A stretch of 64,000 nt of DNA from Rhodovibrio sodomensis (GCF_016583645.1 NZ_NRRL01000002.1:1-64000); one strand, 5' to 3'; counted from the first letter of the stretch, positions 1 to 9,494 are shown. Numbers and translations: made by a program. The notes: a model not told the origin generated them from the letters alone.

Positions 1-42
1 CTCGTGCGAGGCGTTGTCCAGATCTGGCGGGACGTCGGCCAT
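1..42 (-). CDS. 5' end of an unidentified gene running off the left edge
   Basis: An ATG on the minus strand opens a frame of 14 codons that stays open to the window edge. The first residues read MADVPPDLDNASHE. A G-rich run directly upstream is only a poor ribosome-binding site. The fragment is too short to assign to a family. It lies downstream of, and on the same strand as, hisZ-purA, so it may belong to that group or be the next gene. The REP-like hairpin at 129-174 separates it from them. Confidence 0.3.
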   Translation of the reverse strand, partial: MADVPPDLDNASHE

Positions 43-128
43 ACCCCGATGCAACCAGAGTAGAGTCCTGAAGACAACCCGTGATGAGTCTCGCCTTACG
101 CAGCGCCCGGGAAGATGCCCCAGTTACC

Positions 129-174
129 CATCATGCTGAGTAGCTGGCCGAAGGCCAGCGTGTCGAAGCACGCC
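129..174. repeat. REP-like palindromic unit
   Basis: The segment holds a perfect 7-bp stem (GCTGGCC, loop GAA, GGCCAGC, 143-159) flanked by the words CATGCTGAGTAGC and GTGTCGAAGCACGCC. Units built as 'CTGAG-AGC, hairpin, GTGTCGAA' are a common style of extragenic REP sequence in alphaproteobacteria. A second, looser unit lies at 18323-18382. Confidence 0.5.
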
Positions 175-223
175 ACACGGCTGCTCTTGCGCGCGAAAAC
201 GGCTGCGAAAGCGCGGCCGCCCC

Positions 224-637
224 CTACCCGTCCCGAAACACCACCGCGCGGGTCACCTCGCGGTCGCTGACGATCAGCGGCAGGCCGGCGGCGAAGCCGT
301 GGCGGTCGGTCAGCACCAGGAAGCGGTACTTTGCGTCCTGGCGCAGTATCGCGCGCACGGTCTCGTTCAGCCGCGGGTCCAGTTCGCCCACTTCCGCGCG
401 GTAGCTGTCCTGTTCGTGGGTGTAATCGACGCAGGCGTAGGCCCGCGGCCCGACCGCCGCCTTGAGCGGCCGGGCGAGGCGGTCGCGCGCCTCCTCGATC
501 CGGGCGCGGGCGGTTTCGGGGTCGTCGATACCGGGCAGGAAGAACGCGCCGCCGGTCTCCGTCACCGCCGAGAGGTCGGGCGGGCCGACGGACTTCGCCG
601 CGTCCCCGCCCTTGTTGCCGAACAGCTTGCCGAACAT
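224..637 (-). CDS. conserved hypothetical protein (137 aa)
   Basis: This 137-residue protein begins MFGKLFGNKGGD, with a purine-rich stretch upstream of the ATG. It has no signal peptide or membrane segment. It lies 26 bp after purA on the same strand and probably shares its transcript. After a flexible Gly/Lys-rich start, a compact alpha/beta region is predicted by eye (for example EEARDRLARPLKAAVG, then ending REVTRAVVFRDG). I do not recognise the family and can suggest no function beyond its stable-looking position after hisZ-purA. Confidence 0.6.
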   Translation of the reverse strand: MFGKLFGNKGGDAAKSVGPPDLSAVTETGGAFFLPGIDDPETARARIEEARDRLARPLKAAVGPRAYACVDYTHEQDSYRAEVGELDPRLNETVRAILRQDAKYRFLVLTDRHGFAAGLPLIVSDREVTRAVVFRDG

Positions 638-663
638 CGCCCCGCCCTTCGCTCCTGCGTGGC

Positions 664-1956
664 TCAGTGAACCAGGAACGGATCGGTCACCAGGATCGTG
701 TCGTCGCGCTCCGGGCTGGTCGAGAGCAGGGCGACCGGCGCCTCGATCAGCTCCTCGATCCGGCGGATGTACTTGATCGCGGTCGCCGGCAGGTCGCGCC
801 ACTTGCGCGCGCCCTGGGTCGAGGCGGACCAGCCCTCCAGCGTCTCGTACACCGGCGTGGCCCTGGCCTGCAGGCTGGGCGCGGCCGGCAGGTGATCGTA
901 GGTCGCGCCATCGATCTCGTAGCCGGTGCAGACCTTCAGCTCGGTCAGGCCGTCCAGCACGTCGAGCTTGGTCAGCGCGATGCCGTCGATCCCGCCGACC
1001 TTGACCGCTTGGCGGACCATCGTGGCGTCGAACCAGCCGCACCGCCGGGCCCGGCCGGTGACCGTGCCGAACTCCCGGCCGCGCTCGCCGATCTGCTGAC
1101 CGGTCTCGTCGAACAGCTCGGTCGGGAACGGGCCGGAGCCGACGCGGGTGGTGTACGCCTTGGCGAGGCCGAGGGTGTAGTCGAAGCCGCCGCCGAACCC
1201 GCTGCCGGTCAGCGCCTGCCCGGAGACGGTGTTGGACGAGGTCACGTAGGGATAGGTGCCGTGGTCGACGTCCAGCATCGCCCCCTGCGCGCCCTCGAAC
1301 AGGATGCGCTGACCGCGCTTGCGCGCCTGGTCCAGGACGTCCCAGACCCGGTCGACGAACGGCAGGATGCGCGGCGCGATCGCGCGCAGACCCTCGAGCA
1401 ATTCCGCGCGGTCGAACTCGTCCCGGCCCAGGCCGCGGAACAGCGCGTTGTGGTGCAGCAGCAGGTGGTCGATCCGCTCTTCCAGCAGCTGATCGTCCAT
1501 CAGGTCGCAGACCCGGATCGCGCGGCGGCCGACCTTGTCCTCGTACGCCGGCCCGATGCCGCGGCCGGTGGTGCCGATCTTCTCGGCCCCGCGCGCTTCC
1601 TCGCGGGCGCGGTCGACCTGGCCGTGCAGCGGCAGGATCAGGCAGGCGTTCTCCGCGATCTTGAGCCGCTCCGGCGTCAGCTCGACGCCCTGGCCCCGCA
1701 ACCGGTCGATCTCCTCGATCAGCGCCCAGGGGTCGATCACCACGCCGTTGCCGATGATCGACAGCTTGTCCTTGCGCACGACCCCGGCGGGCAACAGCGA
1801 CAGTTTGTAGGTCACCCCGCCCACGACCAGGGTATGGCCGGCGTTGTGGCCGCCCTGGAAGCGCACGATCACGTCGGCGCGCTCGGACAGCCAGTCGACG
1901 ATCTTGCCCTTGCCTTCGTCGCCCCACTGGGCGCCCACGACCGCCACGTTGGCCAT
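664..1956 (-). CDS. purA: adenylosuccinate synthetase
   Basis: PurA joins IMP and aspartate using GTP, the first committed step from IMP to AMP. The 430-residue length is normal. The GTP loop GDEGKGK lies at residues 12-18 and the catalytic/IMP segment GGHNAGHT at 35-42. [14 protein letters not shown] and [22 protein letters not shown] follow at the expected spacing, and the protein ends in the usual base-binding region. The start [18 protein letters not shown] fits the family exactly. It is transcribed after hisZ, about 50 bp away, so histidine and purine functions share an operon. Confidence 0.97.
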   Translation of the reverse strand: MANVAVVGAQWGDEGKGKIVDWLSERADVIVRFQGGHNAGHTLVVGGVTYKLSLLPAGVVRKDKLSIIGNGVVIDPWALIEEIDRLRGQGVELTPERLKIAENACLILPLHGQVDRAREEARGAEKIGTTGRGIGPAYEDKVGRRAIRVCDLMDDQLLEERIDHLLLHHNALFRGLGRDEFDRAELLEGLRAIAPRILPFVDRVWDVLDQARKRGQRILFEGAQGAMLDVDHGTYPYVTSSNTVSGQALTGSGFGGGFDYTLGLAKAYTTRVGSGPFPTELFDETGQQIGERGREFGTVTGRARRCGWFDATMVRQAVKVGGIDGIALTKLDVLDGLTELKVCTGYEIDGATYDHLPAAPSLQARATPVYETLEGWSASTQGARKWRDLPATAIKYIRRIEELIEAPVALLSTSPERDDTILVTDPFLVH

Positions 1957-2006
1957 CTCGTCAGGTTCCTCGAAGTTGTCGGTCCAAATGCGGATCGACG
2001 CGCGTC

Positions 2007-3161
2007 CTACGCGTCGTCCAGCGGCTGCACGTCGCCGTTCTTGAGCAGATGCGTACAGCCCAGCCGGCGGGCCTCGGCCGCCGGATCGTCTTCGGGCACC
2101 AGGCCGGCGATCGCCTGCCAGCCATCCGTGCGCAGCCGCGCCGCCGTGCGCGCGTGCGCGTGCGGCACGTAGACGCGCGCCGGCGCCGCCGGCTCCGGCA
2201 GCGCCCGCAGCACGCTGTCCATGAACAGCGTGAACCCGGTCGCGGGCTCCCACGGGCCGCCGTCGGCGTCGGTGGTGTAGCGGCCGCCCCGGCCCAACTC
2301 GCCGCGCACGCCGCGGGCATAGATCGTGAAGGTGACGCCGCGGTGGTATTCGAAGCCCCTGTGCTCCACCGGGTCCACTGTCAGCGTCAGATCCGGCAGC
2401 GCCGCCTGGACCAGCGCGACCACCCGCTTCAGCCGGTCCGCCTCGCGCTGCACCCGCTCCGGCAGGTCGAGCGCGAACAGGTCGTCGAGCGCGTCCTGGG
2501 CCGGCCCGGCGGCGCGCAGCAGGCCCTGGAACAGCGGCGCGTGGTCGCCCGCCAGCTGCGCGACGGCGGCGGCGTCCTTGCGGTCGAGCGCCTGGCGCAG
2601 GCGCTGCGTCACCTCGGCGTCGAGCTGCAGCCGTTCGGCCAGCGCGGCGACCAGCGGCGGCAGGTTGAGGTCCACCGTCAGGCCTTCCGCGCCGATCCCG
2701 TTCAGGCCGCTCACCGCCATGATCAGCGCTTCCGCGTCGGCGTGCTCGCTCTCGCTGCCGATCAGCTCGGCGCCGACCTGGGCGAACTGGCGTTCCGGGC
2801 GCAGCTGGCTGCCGGTGACCCGCAGCACCTGCCCGCCGTAGCACAGCCGAAGCGGCCGCGGCGCGCGCGACAGGCGGGAGGTGGCGATCCGCGCCACCTG
2901 GGTGGTCATATCGGCGCGCACGCCCAGCATGCGCTGGCTGACCGGGTCCATCAGCCGGAACGTCTGCTGTGCCAGCGCGGCGCCGGCGCCGGCCAGAAGC
3001 GCGTCCTCGAACTCGATCAGCGGCGGCTTGACCCGGTCGTAGCCGTAGCCGCGGAACGCCTGGATCAGCCGTTCGACCGCGCCCGCTTCCTGCGCCGCTG
3101 CGGGCGGCAGCAGGTCCTGAAGGCCGGCGGGCAGCAGGGCCTGGTCGGCGTTGGCGGTCAT
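2007..3161 (-). CDS. hisZ: ATP phosphoribosyltransferase regulatory subunit HisZ
   Basis: HisZ is a class II histidyl-tRNA-synthetase-like protein that lacks aminoacylation activity. It pairs with a short-form HisG in the first step of histidine synthesis. The sequence shows the aaRS-like fold: an N-terminal [12 protein letters not shown], the motif-2-like segment [12 protein letters not shown] with [11 protein letters not shown], and the C-terminal [27 protein letters not shown], where a true HisRS would bind histidine. Start chosen at MTANADQ (384 aa); an upstream start would add 16 residues. hisG is not in the window. Confidence 0.9.
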   Translation of the reverse strand: MTANADQALLPAGLQDLLPPAAAQEAGAVERLIQAFRGYGYDRVKPPLIEFEDALLAGAGAALAQQTFRLMDPVSQRMLGVRADMTTQVARIATSRLSRAPRPLRLCYGGQVLRVTGSQLRPERQFAQVGAELIGSESEHADAEALIMAVSGLNGIGAEGLTVDLNLPPLVAALAERLQLDAEVTQRLRQALDRKDAAAVAQLAGDHAPLFQGLLRAAGPAQDALDDLFALDLPERVQREADRLKRVVALVQAALPDLTLTVDPVEHRGFEYHRGVTFTIYARGVRGELGRGGRYTTDADGGPWEPATGFTLFMDSVLRALPEPAAPARVYVPHAHARTAARLRTDGWQAIAGLVPEDDPAAEARRLGCTHLLKNGDVQPLDDA

Positions 3162-3295
3162 CGACGCGTCGTCCCGGACAGGTGACGTGAGCAGATCGTA
3201 CGCTCGCACCGGCCACGCAGGGGCTGTCGGGCCGGCCGGCCGAGCGGGCTTCGTCCTAGCGCGTTCGCCGAGCCGCCTGCAAACGGAAATACCCC

Positions 3296-3327
3296 GTTAC
3301 GTGTCGGCCGGGTTACGTGTCGGCCGG
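3296..3327. repeat. perfect 16-bp tandem duplication
   Basis: GTTACGTGTCGGCCGG occurs twice without a gap or mismatch (3296-3311 and 3312-3327). It lies in the gene-free spacer upstream of hisZ. No function is evident. Confidence 0.85.
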
Positions 3328-3336
3328 CGCGGATTT

Positions 3337-3355
3337 ACCACAAAGGGCACGGGGG
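3337..3355. repeat. short 'ACCACAAAGGGCACGG' intergenic unit
   Basis: This belongs to the same family as the units at 3452-3478, 29013-29040 and 29281-29302 (consensus ACCACGGAGGACACAGAGG). It lies in non-coding DNA. Confidence 0.5.
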
Positions 3356-3451
3356 GACGCGACGACGCATGAAGCCAAGCCCGCGCGGCGTATGCGACAC
3401 GCGCGGCGGCCTGCGTCCCAGCTTCGCGGTGCCGCGCCAAGCCAAGACGCA

Positions 3452-3478
3452 ACCACGGAGACACAGAGGCAGAAAAAG
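3452..3478. repeat. short 'ACCACGGAGACACAGAGG' intergenic unit
   Basis: It reads ACCACGGAGACACAGAGG followed by CAGAAAAAG. Such units are dispersed between genes in many bacterial genomes. Three relatives occur in this window. Confidence 0.55.
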
Positions 3479-3720
3479 CCGTGGAGCCGGCTTCCGAAGC
3501 GAAACCCCAGCGCCAGACGCCGGTCGTGGCCGTGCCGGTCCCGCGCATGATGGCGGTGGCGGCCAGACCCTCGGCTGTGCAGAGCACGATCCGCGCCCGC
3601 CAAACCTGTTCTTGCGCCGGGTTGCGAAGCCAAGCCGTGTCGAAGGACGCCCGACGGATTTGCGAGCGCGCGGGCTAAAGCCTCTGACGCGAAGGCGCGA
3701 TGCTCGCGGACGACATTAGG

Positions 3721-3810
3721 CTCCTTTCAGCTGAATCTTGCTCTCTCTTCAAGCAGTTAGAGAAAAATTCACGATGAAGGTCGATTCAACCGTCATCGAT
3801 TTTGCTCTAG
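3721..3810. repeat. twin-hairpin element, copy 1 (left arm lost)
   Basis: This copy keeps the right arm of the first hairpin (TTTCAGCTGAATCTTGCTCT), the linker CTCTTCAAGCAGTTAG and the whole second hairpin ending ATCGATTTTGCTCTAG. The left arm of hairpin 1 is missing. Its terminal CTAG supplies the TAG stop of yjbQ on the minus strand (3807-3809). See the copies at 19817, 21794, 22855, 45653 and 61352. Confidence 0.85.
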
Positions 3811-4298
3811 CTGCCCAATAGGTGCAGCGCGATGTGCCGGGTCTTCGGACTGGTCCGGTGCTCGAACAGGAAAATCCCCTGATAGCGGCCCAGCATCAGC
3901 TTGCCGTCCTGCATCGGGATCTTGAGATCGGTTGAGGTCAGTGCGCCGCGGATATGGGCGGGCTGGTCGTCCGGGCCCTCGTAGCTGTGCCGGTACAGGC
4001 TGGTGTCCTCCACCACCAACTGGCGGAAAAAGTCCAGCATGTCCGACTGCACGTCGGGATCGATGTTCTCCTGGATCACGAGGGAGGCCGACGTATGCCG
4101 GATGAAGACGGTCAGCAGGCCCTCCTGCAGCCCGTGCCCCGCGACCCAGTCCTGGACCTCCCGCGTAATCTCCCGGAATCCCTGGCCGCGCGTCTGGAAC
4201 ACGAGTTCGCCGACCGCCTGGCGCAGCGGGGCCGCCTCCAGCGGGGTCGACGCGGGGGTTGCCGGCGCGCCGCGGGCGCCGCTCTCGCCGTGCTGCAT
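3807..4298 (-). CDS. yjbQ: YjbQ/UPF0047 family protein
   Basis: This family is small, cytosolic and widespread. E. coli YjbQ has a weak thiamine-phosphate-synthase side activity, but the true role is not settled. Diagnostic segments are FIRHTSASLVIQENIDPDV, then EGPDDQPAHIRGALTSTDLKIPM and the C-terminal GRYQGIFLFEHR. The start chosen is MQHGES (163 aa), preceded by GAGGCAGG. An upstream ATG at 4370 would add 24 residues but has no ribosome-binding site. The stop codon lies within the twin-hairpin element. Confidence 0.85.
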   Translation of the reverse strand: MQHGESGARGAPATPASTPLEAAPLRQAVGELVFQTRGQGFREITREVQDWVAGHGLQEGLLTVFIRHTSASLVIQENIDPDVQSDMLDFFRQLVVEDTSLYRHSYEGPDDQPAHIRGALTSTDLKIPMQDGKLMLGRYQGIFLFEHRTSPKTRHIALHLLGS

Positions 4299-4598
4299 AA
4301 CGGAACCTGCCTCGTTCTTGCTGTTCGCTTCCGCCCGTGACGCACACCCGTCCTGCGATGCGTCCGACATGGCGCCCGGCCCGGGCCGCGGCCAAGGGCG
4401 GCGACCGCACCTGCCCCAGGTCCGAGATGTCGCATCCAGACCGCCCGCCCGGCAAGCCGGGCCTGGCCGGCCCCAGTTAGCGTGCGGCGCTCATGCACCG
4501 ATACAAACAGACCGTGTAAAGGCCTTACAAAAAACGCTTTCCGCGCTCACGAGCGTCAGCTAAGCTGGCGAATCTTACGACACTTCGGGGGCTCAGCC

Positions 4599-5150
4599 GT
4601 GATCCGGATGCGTTTCGTTCCGTTCGCCGTCGTGCTGCTTGCGCTGGGCGCCTGCAGTTCGCCGAGGCCCGCGGTCGAGACCGCGCGGTCCGTCCCCGAC
4701 CGGCCGGACGCACGGCAATCGGCGCCGGCACCGACCGCCCGACCGGTGATGTACGCCCCCGCCCGGCCGCTGCAATGCGTGCCCTACGCCCGGCAGGCCT
4801 CCGGCATCTCGATCCGCGGCGACGCCTGGACCTGGTGGCCGCAGGCCGACGGCCTCTATAGGCGCGGCGCGCGTCCGCGCACCGGCGCCGTGATGGTGCT
4901 CGACACCGGGCGCAAGCGCGGCCACCTGGCCTACGTCACCGACGTGCGCGGCCCGCGAGAGATCGTGGTCGACCACGCCAACTGGCTGAACCGCGGCCGG
5001 ATCCACGAGAACACGCCGGTGCGGGATGTCTCCCGCGCCGGCGACTGGTCGAAGGTCCGGGTCTGGTACGTCCCCGGCAACCACCTGGGCGGCAGCGCCT
5101 ACGAGGTGGTCGGGTTCATCTACCCCGACCGGCGCACCGCGCAGAGGTAG
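4599..5150 (+). CDS. CHAP-domain lipoprotein (putative peptidoglycan amidase/peptidase)
   Basis: A GTG start after GGGGGC gives 183 residues. The N-terminus MIRMRFVPFAVVLLALGAC is a lipoprotein signal with the lipobox LGAC and Cys19 as the lipid site. After a Pro/Ala-rich linker (20-57) comes a CHAP-like Cys/His domain with Cys60 in LQCVPYARQ, His109 in RGHLAYV and DHANW at 125-129, a usual catalytic arrangement for NlpC/P60-CHAP enzymes. It probably acts on peptidoglycan at the membrane. It is monocistronic, between a divergent yjbQ and cmk. The substrate cannot be read from the sequence. Confidence 0.75.
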   Translation: MIRMRFVPFAVVLLALGACSSPRPAVETARSVPDRPDARQSAPAPTARPVMYAPARPLQCVPYARQASGISIRGDAWTWWPQADGLYRRGARPRTGAVMVLDTGRKRGHLAYVTDVRGPREIVVDHANWLNRGRIHENTPVRDVSRAGDWSKVRVWYVPGNHLGGSAYEVVGFIYPDRRTAQR

Positions 5151-5252
5151 GCCGGTCCCGGGCGCGCGCCCCGGCGGCGCCTGGGCGAGAGCGCGCCCGG
5201 ACGGCCAGACACCCCCTCCCCTGGCCGCGCCGGCTGTGCTAGACGGCGCGCG

Positions 5253-5942
5253 ATGAGTGCGCGCACCTCACAGGCAACGCCCCGCGACGACGCGATCGTT
5301 GTCGCGGTGGACGGTCCCGCCGCGGCCGGCAAGGGCACGCTGGCCCGACGGCTGGCGGCCGCGCTGAACCTGGTCTACCTCGATACCGGGTCGATCTACC
5401 GTGCGGTCGCGGCGAAGCTGCTGGCCGGCGGCGGCGACCCCGCCGACGCCGACGCCGCGAGCCGCGTTGCCCGGGCCTTGTCAAGCGCCGATCTCGACCG
5501 CGACGACCTGCGCGCGGAAGGCGTCGGCGCGGCGGCCTCGGTCGTCTCCGCCCATCAGGCGGTGCGCGAGGCGCTACTGGAATTCCAGCGCGCGGTCGCG
5601 TTCGACCCGCCGGCCGGTCGGGCCGGCGCGGTGCTGGATGGGCGCGACATCGGGACCGTCGTCTGCCCGGATGCCTGCGCCAAACTGTTCGTCACCGCCA
5701 GCCTGGAAGAGCGGGCGCGCCGCCGGCACGAAGAGTTGCTTGGCCGGGGCGAGGCGCGTATATATGCGCGCGTCCTGGAGGACCTGAAGGAACGCGACGA
5801 GCGCGACGCGGCCCGCGATGCCGCCCCGATGACGGCGGCGGCCGACGCGGTGGTGCTGGATACCTCGGATCTCGACGTCGACGCCGCGTTCGAACGGGCC
5901 CTGGACATCGTGCGCGCCCGCTGTGGCGTGACGGCGGGCTGA
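5253..5942 (+). CDS. cmk: cytidylate kinase
   Basis: CMP/dCMP kinase phosphorylates CMP with ATP. The 229 residues contain the P-loop GPAAAGKG (21-28), the YLDTGSIYRAVA segment, DGRDIGTVVCPDA for CMP binding and the ARRRHEEL lid region. The order cmk-rpsA-ihfB downstream is the same as in E. coli, which supports the call. The short N-terminal tail before AIVVAVDGP is unremarkable. Confidence 0.95.
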   Translation: MSARTSQATPRDDAIVVAVDGPAAAGKGTLARRLAAALNLVYLDTGSIYRAVAAKLLAGGGDPADADAASRVARALSSADLDRDDLRAEGVGAAASVVSAHQAVREALLEFQRAVAFDPPAGRAGAVLDGRDIGTVVCPDACAKLFVTASLEERARRRHEELLGRGEARIYARVLEDLKERDERDAARDAAPMTAAADAVVLDTSDLDVDAAFERALDIVRARCGVTAG

Positions 5943-6242
5943 AGCCCCCCGGGGTCCCCGCCACCTGCGGCCCGGCGAGAAGGCCGGTTTCGCTGGACAG
6001 CGGATACGCGCACCGCATAAACACCCACGCGGCCCCAACCGCCCCGTCCGACCCGGACGGCGGTGGATATGGGGTCGTCGCCGCATGGAAGGGCGGCTGG
6101 CGGGCCCACCCGGGCCCCGGCCGCGGACACCGGACGCTCGAAGACACGCCCGGCCTTCCGCCTCTGGCGTCGGGAAGACCGCCGGACACAACCGGCTGGC
6201 CTGAATACGAAGACGGTTCAAAAGAAGGATACGTGAGACATC
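5943..6242 (+). other. rpsA upstream region
   Basis: These 300 bases contain no gene. They must hold the leader of rpsA. The purine-rich AAAGAAGGA about 12 bases before the rpsA ATG is the only element I can point to. No riboswitch is recognised. Confidence 0.4.
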
Positions 6243-8048
6243 ATGGCTGAATCCGCCGCTGCGCAGAGCAGCACCCAGGAAGACTTCGCGGCCCTGCTCG
6301 AGGAGAGCCTCGGCGGCGAGGGCCGCCTGGAAGGCACGGTGCTCAAGGGCACCGTGCTCGGTTTCGACGGCGACGAGGTGATGATCGACGTCGGCCTGAA
6401 GAGCGAGGGGCGCGTGGCGCTCAAGGAATTCGCCAAGGCCGGCGAGGATGCCGACCTCAAGGAAGGCGGCGACGTCGAGGTCTTCCTCGAGCGGTACGAG
6501 AACCGCAACGGCGAGGTCGTGCTCAGCCGGGAGAAGGCCCGCCGCGAGGAGGCCTGGACCCAGCTCGAGCGCGCGTTCAACAACAACGAGCGCGTCACCG
6601 GCCAGATCTTCGGCCGGGTCAAGGGCGGCTTCACCGTCGACCTTAACGGCGCCGTGGCGTTCCTGCCCGGCAGCCAGGTCGACATCCGCCCGGTGCGCGA
6701 CGTGACCCCGCTGATGGGCACCCCGCAGCCGTTCCAGATCCTCAAGATGGACCGCAGCCGCGGCAACATCGTGGTGTCCCGCCGCGCGGTGCTGGAGGAG
6801 ACGCGCGCCGAGCAGCGCAGCGAGCTGGTCGCCAGCCTCAAGGAAGGCCAGGTGCTGCAGGGCGTGGTGAAGAACATCACCGACTACGGCGCGTTCGTCG
6901 ACCTGGGCGGCGTCGATGGCCTGCTGCACGTCACCGACATGTCCTGGAAGCGGGTCAATCACCCGACCGACATCCTGCAGATCGGGCAGACCGTCGAGGT
7001 CCAGGTGATCCGCTTCAACCCGGACACCCAGCGGATCTCGCTCGGCATGAAGCAGCTCGAGGCCGATCCGTGGGAGGGCGCTTCCCAGAAATACCCGACC
7101 GGCGCCAAGTTCACCGGCCGCGTCACCAACATCACCGACTACGGCGCGTTCGTCGAGCTGGAGCCCGGCATCGAGGGTCTGGTCCACGTCTCCGAGATGA
7201 GCTGGACCAAGAAGAACATCCATCCGGGCAAGATCGTCTCCACCTCCCAGGAGGTCGAGGTGATGATCCTCGACGTGGACGAGCAGAAGCGCCGGATTTC
7301 GCTCGGCCTCAAGCAGTGCCTGCCGAACCCCTGGGAAGAGTTCAAGGAGAAGTACCCGGCCGGCACCGAGCTCGAGGGCGAGGTCAAGAACATCACCGAG
7401 TTCGGCCTGTTCGTCGGCCTGCCGGGCGACATCGACGGCATGGTCCACCTGTCCGACCTGTCCTGGGACCGCAGCGGCGACGAGGCCGTGAAGGACTACC
7501 AGAAGGGCGACCAAGTTAAGGTCAAGGTGCTCGACGTCGACACCGAGAAGGAGCGCATCTCGCTCGGCATCAAGCAGCTCGAGGACGATCCCTTCGAGGC
7601 CGCCGCCGGCGAGGTCCGCAAGGGTCAGGTCGTCACCTGCACGGTCACCGAAGTCCAGGACAACGCGATCGAGGTCCGCGTCGGCGACGAGGACGGCCCG
7701 ACCGGCACGATCCGCAAGGCCGAACTGGCGCGCGACCGCTCCGAGCAGCGGCCCGACCGCTACGCTCCGGGCGAGAAGGTCGACGCCAAGGTCACCAGCG
7801 TGGACAAGAAGAACCGCCGGATCACCCTGTCGATCAAGCAGCGCGAGATCGACGAGGAGAAAGCGGCGATGGCCGAGTACGGCTCCACGGACACCGGCGC
7901 CAGCCTGGGCGAGATCCTCGGCCCGGCAATGCGCTCCGCCGTGAAGGAAGCCACGAGCGAGGAGGAGGCCAAGTCCGGCTCGAAGAGCGGCGGGGCGAAG
8001 AAGAGCTCGGCCAAGAGCAAGGGCGACGCGGACTCCGACGAGAGCTAA
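6243..8048 (+). CDS. rpsA: 30S ribosomal protein S1
   Basis: S1 binds mRNA on the small subunit and helps start translation. The 601-residue protein has six successive S1/OB-fold repeats, seen as recurring 'G.V..I..YGAFV.L' and 'RISLG.KQ' words (for example NITDYGAFVDLGGVDGLLHV and NITDYGAFVELEPGIEGLVHV). The final repeats are more diverged, as is usual. It ends in a Lys/Ser/Ala-rich tail. Length and order are standard for proteobacteria. It is followed by a clear intrinsic terminator. Confidence 0.98.
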   Translation: MAESAAAQSSTQEDFAALLEESLGGEGRLEGTVLKGTVLGFDGDEVMIDVGLKSEGRVALKEFAKAGEDADLKEGGDVEVFLERYENRNGEVVLSREKARREEAWTQLERAFNNNERVTGQIFGRVKGGFTVDLNGAVAFLPGSQVDIRPVRDVTPLMGTPQPFQILKMDRSRGNIVVSRRAVLEETRAEQRSELVASLKEGQVLQGVVKNITDYGAFVDLGGVDGLLHVTDMSWKRVNHPTDILQIGQTVEVQVIRFNPDTQRISLGMKQLEADPWEGASQKYPTGAKFTGRVTNITDYGAFVELEPGIEGLVHVSEMSWTKKNIHPGKIVSTSQEVEVMILDVDEQKRRISLGLKQCLPNPWEEFKEKYPAGTELEGEVKNITEFGLFVGLPGDIDGMVHLSDLSWDRSGDEAVKDYQKGDQVKVKVLDVDTEKERISLGIKQLEDDPFEAAAGEVRKGQVVTCTVTEVQDNAIEVRVGDEDGPTGTIRKAELARDRSEQRPDRYAPGEKVDAKVTSVDKKNRRITLSIKQREIDEEKAAMAEYGSTDTGASLGEILGPAMRSAVKEATSEEEAKSGSKSGGAKKSSAKSKGDADSDES

Positions 8049-8076
8049 CGCGGCCACGCGGGCCGCACGGCTTGCC

Positions 8077-8116
8077 AGCCCGGCTGTCGGGACGCCCCCG
8101 GCAGCCGGGCTTTCTT
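8077..8116 (+). terminator. intrinsic terminator of rpsA
   Basis: The stem AGCCCGGCTG-CGGG pairs with CCCGGCAGCCGGGCT around a short loop, followed by TTTCTTG. It starts 29 bases after the rpsA stop. Confidence 0.85.
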
Positions 8117-8433
8117 GTTCGGGCCGGCGGGCGCGGGCGGCTCCACCCGCGGCATCGCAAAAATCCAGGCAAGTGAGCGAGTTAACTTGACCCGACCGGC
8201 GCGGTTTGCGAACGTTTTCAGCGCGCGACGGGGTCGCGGGAGGTTCAGCCACCTTCCGGGTACATCTTGTCCGCTTCTATTCGGCAGATCGGGCGCAGGC
8301 CGCGCTTAGGCTCGAAACCGCCTTGCGCGGTATCGCCCGCGCCGGTTCAAAGGGGGCGGCGACCCCGCAACCAAGGGACGCCAGTAAAGCTGGGGCGTCA
8401 CATCACGGCCGCGACAACAGGGGCACTCGAGGC
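8117..8433 (+). other. ihfB promoter region
   Basis: There is no gene in these 317 bases. A frame continuous with ihfB runs upstream from 8206 but shows no protein resemblance, so it is read as leader. A TTGACC word near 8186 could be a -35 element, but no matching -10 is convincing. Confidence 0.4.
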
Positions 8434-8718
8434 ATGACCAAATCCGAGCTGATCCAGCGGATCTCGGAGATGAATCCGCATCTCTACCAGCGCGATGTGG
8501 AGCGGATCGTCTCCACTATTTTCGACGAGATCGCGGACGCGCTGGCGCACGGTCAGCGAGTCGAGCTGCGCGGCTTCGGCGCCTTTTCGGTCAAGGACCG
8601 CGACAGCCGGACCGGCCGCAACCCGCGCACCGGCGAGACGGTACACGTGGAGAGCAAGCGCATCCCCTTCTTCAAGACCGGAAAACTGTTGCGCGAGCGT
8701 CTGAACGCGACAGACTAG
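8434..8718 (+). CDS. ihfB: integration host factor subunit beta
   Basis: This is a DNA-bending nucleoid protein that pairs with IhfA (not in the window). The 94 residues start [19 protein letters not shown] and carry the IHF/HU signature with [23 protein letters not shown], in which the RNPRTG loop inserts into the minor groove. The C-terminus is [13 protein letters not shown]. The start was placed at the family-conserved MTKSEL, not at the longer upstream frame. Its position directly after rpsA is conserved in proteobacteria. Confidence 0.95.
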   Translation: MTKSELIQRISEMNPHLYQRDVERIVSTIFDEIADALAHGQRVELRGFGAFSVKDRDSRTGRNPRTGETVHVESKRIPFFKTGKLLRERLNATD

Positions 8719-8843
8719 GGGGTGCCGGAGCCGCGCCCCGCGCCGGCTGACGGCGGCGTCGGCAACCGCGGGGTCGGCAACCGCGTCTCAGGCACCCAAC
8801 GGGCGGCGCTGTTCCACCCAGTCACGACAAGGCGGAGCCCGGC

Positions 8844-9245
8844 GTGAAATACCTATCCTGGATCATCACCCTGCCGCTGATCGCGATCGCGGTGATCTTC
8901 TCCGTGAACCACCGCCAGCCGGTTGAAATCGACCTGTGGCCGCTGCCGCTCGCGATCGAGCCGCCGGTCTATCTGGTTGTCCTGCTGGCCGTGTTCATCG
9001 GTTTCCTGCTCGGTGGCTCGATCGACTGGTGGAGCCAGGGCCGCAACCGCCGCACGGCGCGCTGGCGCCGCTACCGGATCGATGAGCTGGAGCGCGAGGT
9101 CGCCTTCCTGAAGCGCAAGCTGGAGAAGGCGCAGGACGACGCGGACAGCGGCCAGACCGGCGGCCAGCCGTCCGGCAACCCGCGCCTGTCCGCCCCCGCC
9201 AACACCAGCAACCAGTCCCGCCCGCTGTCCAAGACCGGCAGCTGA
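8844..9245 (+). CDS. lapA: LapA-family membrane protein
   Basis: LapA is a small inner-membrane partner in control of lipopolysaccharide assembly in E. coli, acting with LapB. The 133-residue protein has two membrane segments (about 2-22 and 39-62), the family words FSVNHRQPVEIDLWPLP and VLLAVFIGFLLGG between them, and then a coiled, charged cytoplasmic tail. In E. coli the order is lapA-lapB-pyrF. Here lapB is absent and an ocd-like/oxidase pair lies between lapA and pyrF. Confidence 0.8.
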   Translation: MKYLSWIITLPLIAIAVIFSVNHRQPVEIDLWPLPLAIEPPVYLVVLLAVFIGFLLGGSIDWWSQGRNRRTARWRRYRIDELEREVAFLKRKLEKAQDDADSGQTGGQPSGNPRLSAPANTSNQSRPLSKTGS

Positions 9246-9304
9246 GCGCGCCGCAGCTGGCAGCGCGATCGACGCCCACGGCATGCGCACGGCGTTCCGG
9301 CGGG

Positions 9305-9433
9305 TCCCTCTCCCTTGAGGGGAGAGCCTAGGTGAGGGTGGGACTCCTCGGATGCAGCCGGGGAGTCCCACCCTCACCCTTCCCACGACCCTTCGGGTCG
9401 CGGGCCCCGACCTCTCCCCTCGAGGGAGAGGGG
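9305..9433. repeat. CTCTCCC/GGGAGAG palindromic element, copy 1
   Basis: The centre is a perfect 17-bp inverted repeat, GGTGAGGGTGGGACTCC (9331-9347) against its complement (9362-9378), around a 14-base loop. CCCTCTCCC and GGGAGAGGG words lie at the outer ends. Related elements are at 29138, 44084 and 61473. It lies between lapA and the next gene. Confidence 0.8.
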
Positions 9434-9494
9434 TATCGCTCCCGTCAAGGTGAGACGGGCTTGCCTCTCAGACCGTCCGCGAAGGCAGCACGTG

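Larger units (their letters stand above)
3162..3720. other. gene-free spacer between hisZ and yjbQ
   Basis: The frames open here (for example 3297-3633) overlap one another, have no family resemblance and no convincing ribosome-binding sites. What can be seen is a 16-bp tandem duplication, two ACCACGGAG-type units, a GTGTCGAAGG word like the REP-type repeats (near 3637) and, at the right end, a twin-hairpin element. The region is best read as accumulated repeat debris plus the hisZ promoter. Confidence 0.6.

Noticed and set aside
4500..4598. Upstream extension of the CHAP lipoprotein to an earlier start
   Set aside because: It would bury the lipoprotein signal behind 39 polar residues; the GTG at 4599 has a ribosome-binding site and leaves a proper signal peptide.
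5574..8252. 892-codon minus-strand frame across rpsA
   Set aside because: It is the shadow of rpsA with Leu/Ala/Asp-rich low-complexity text and no plausible start site.
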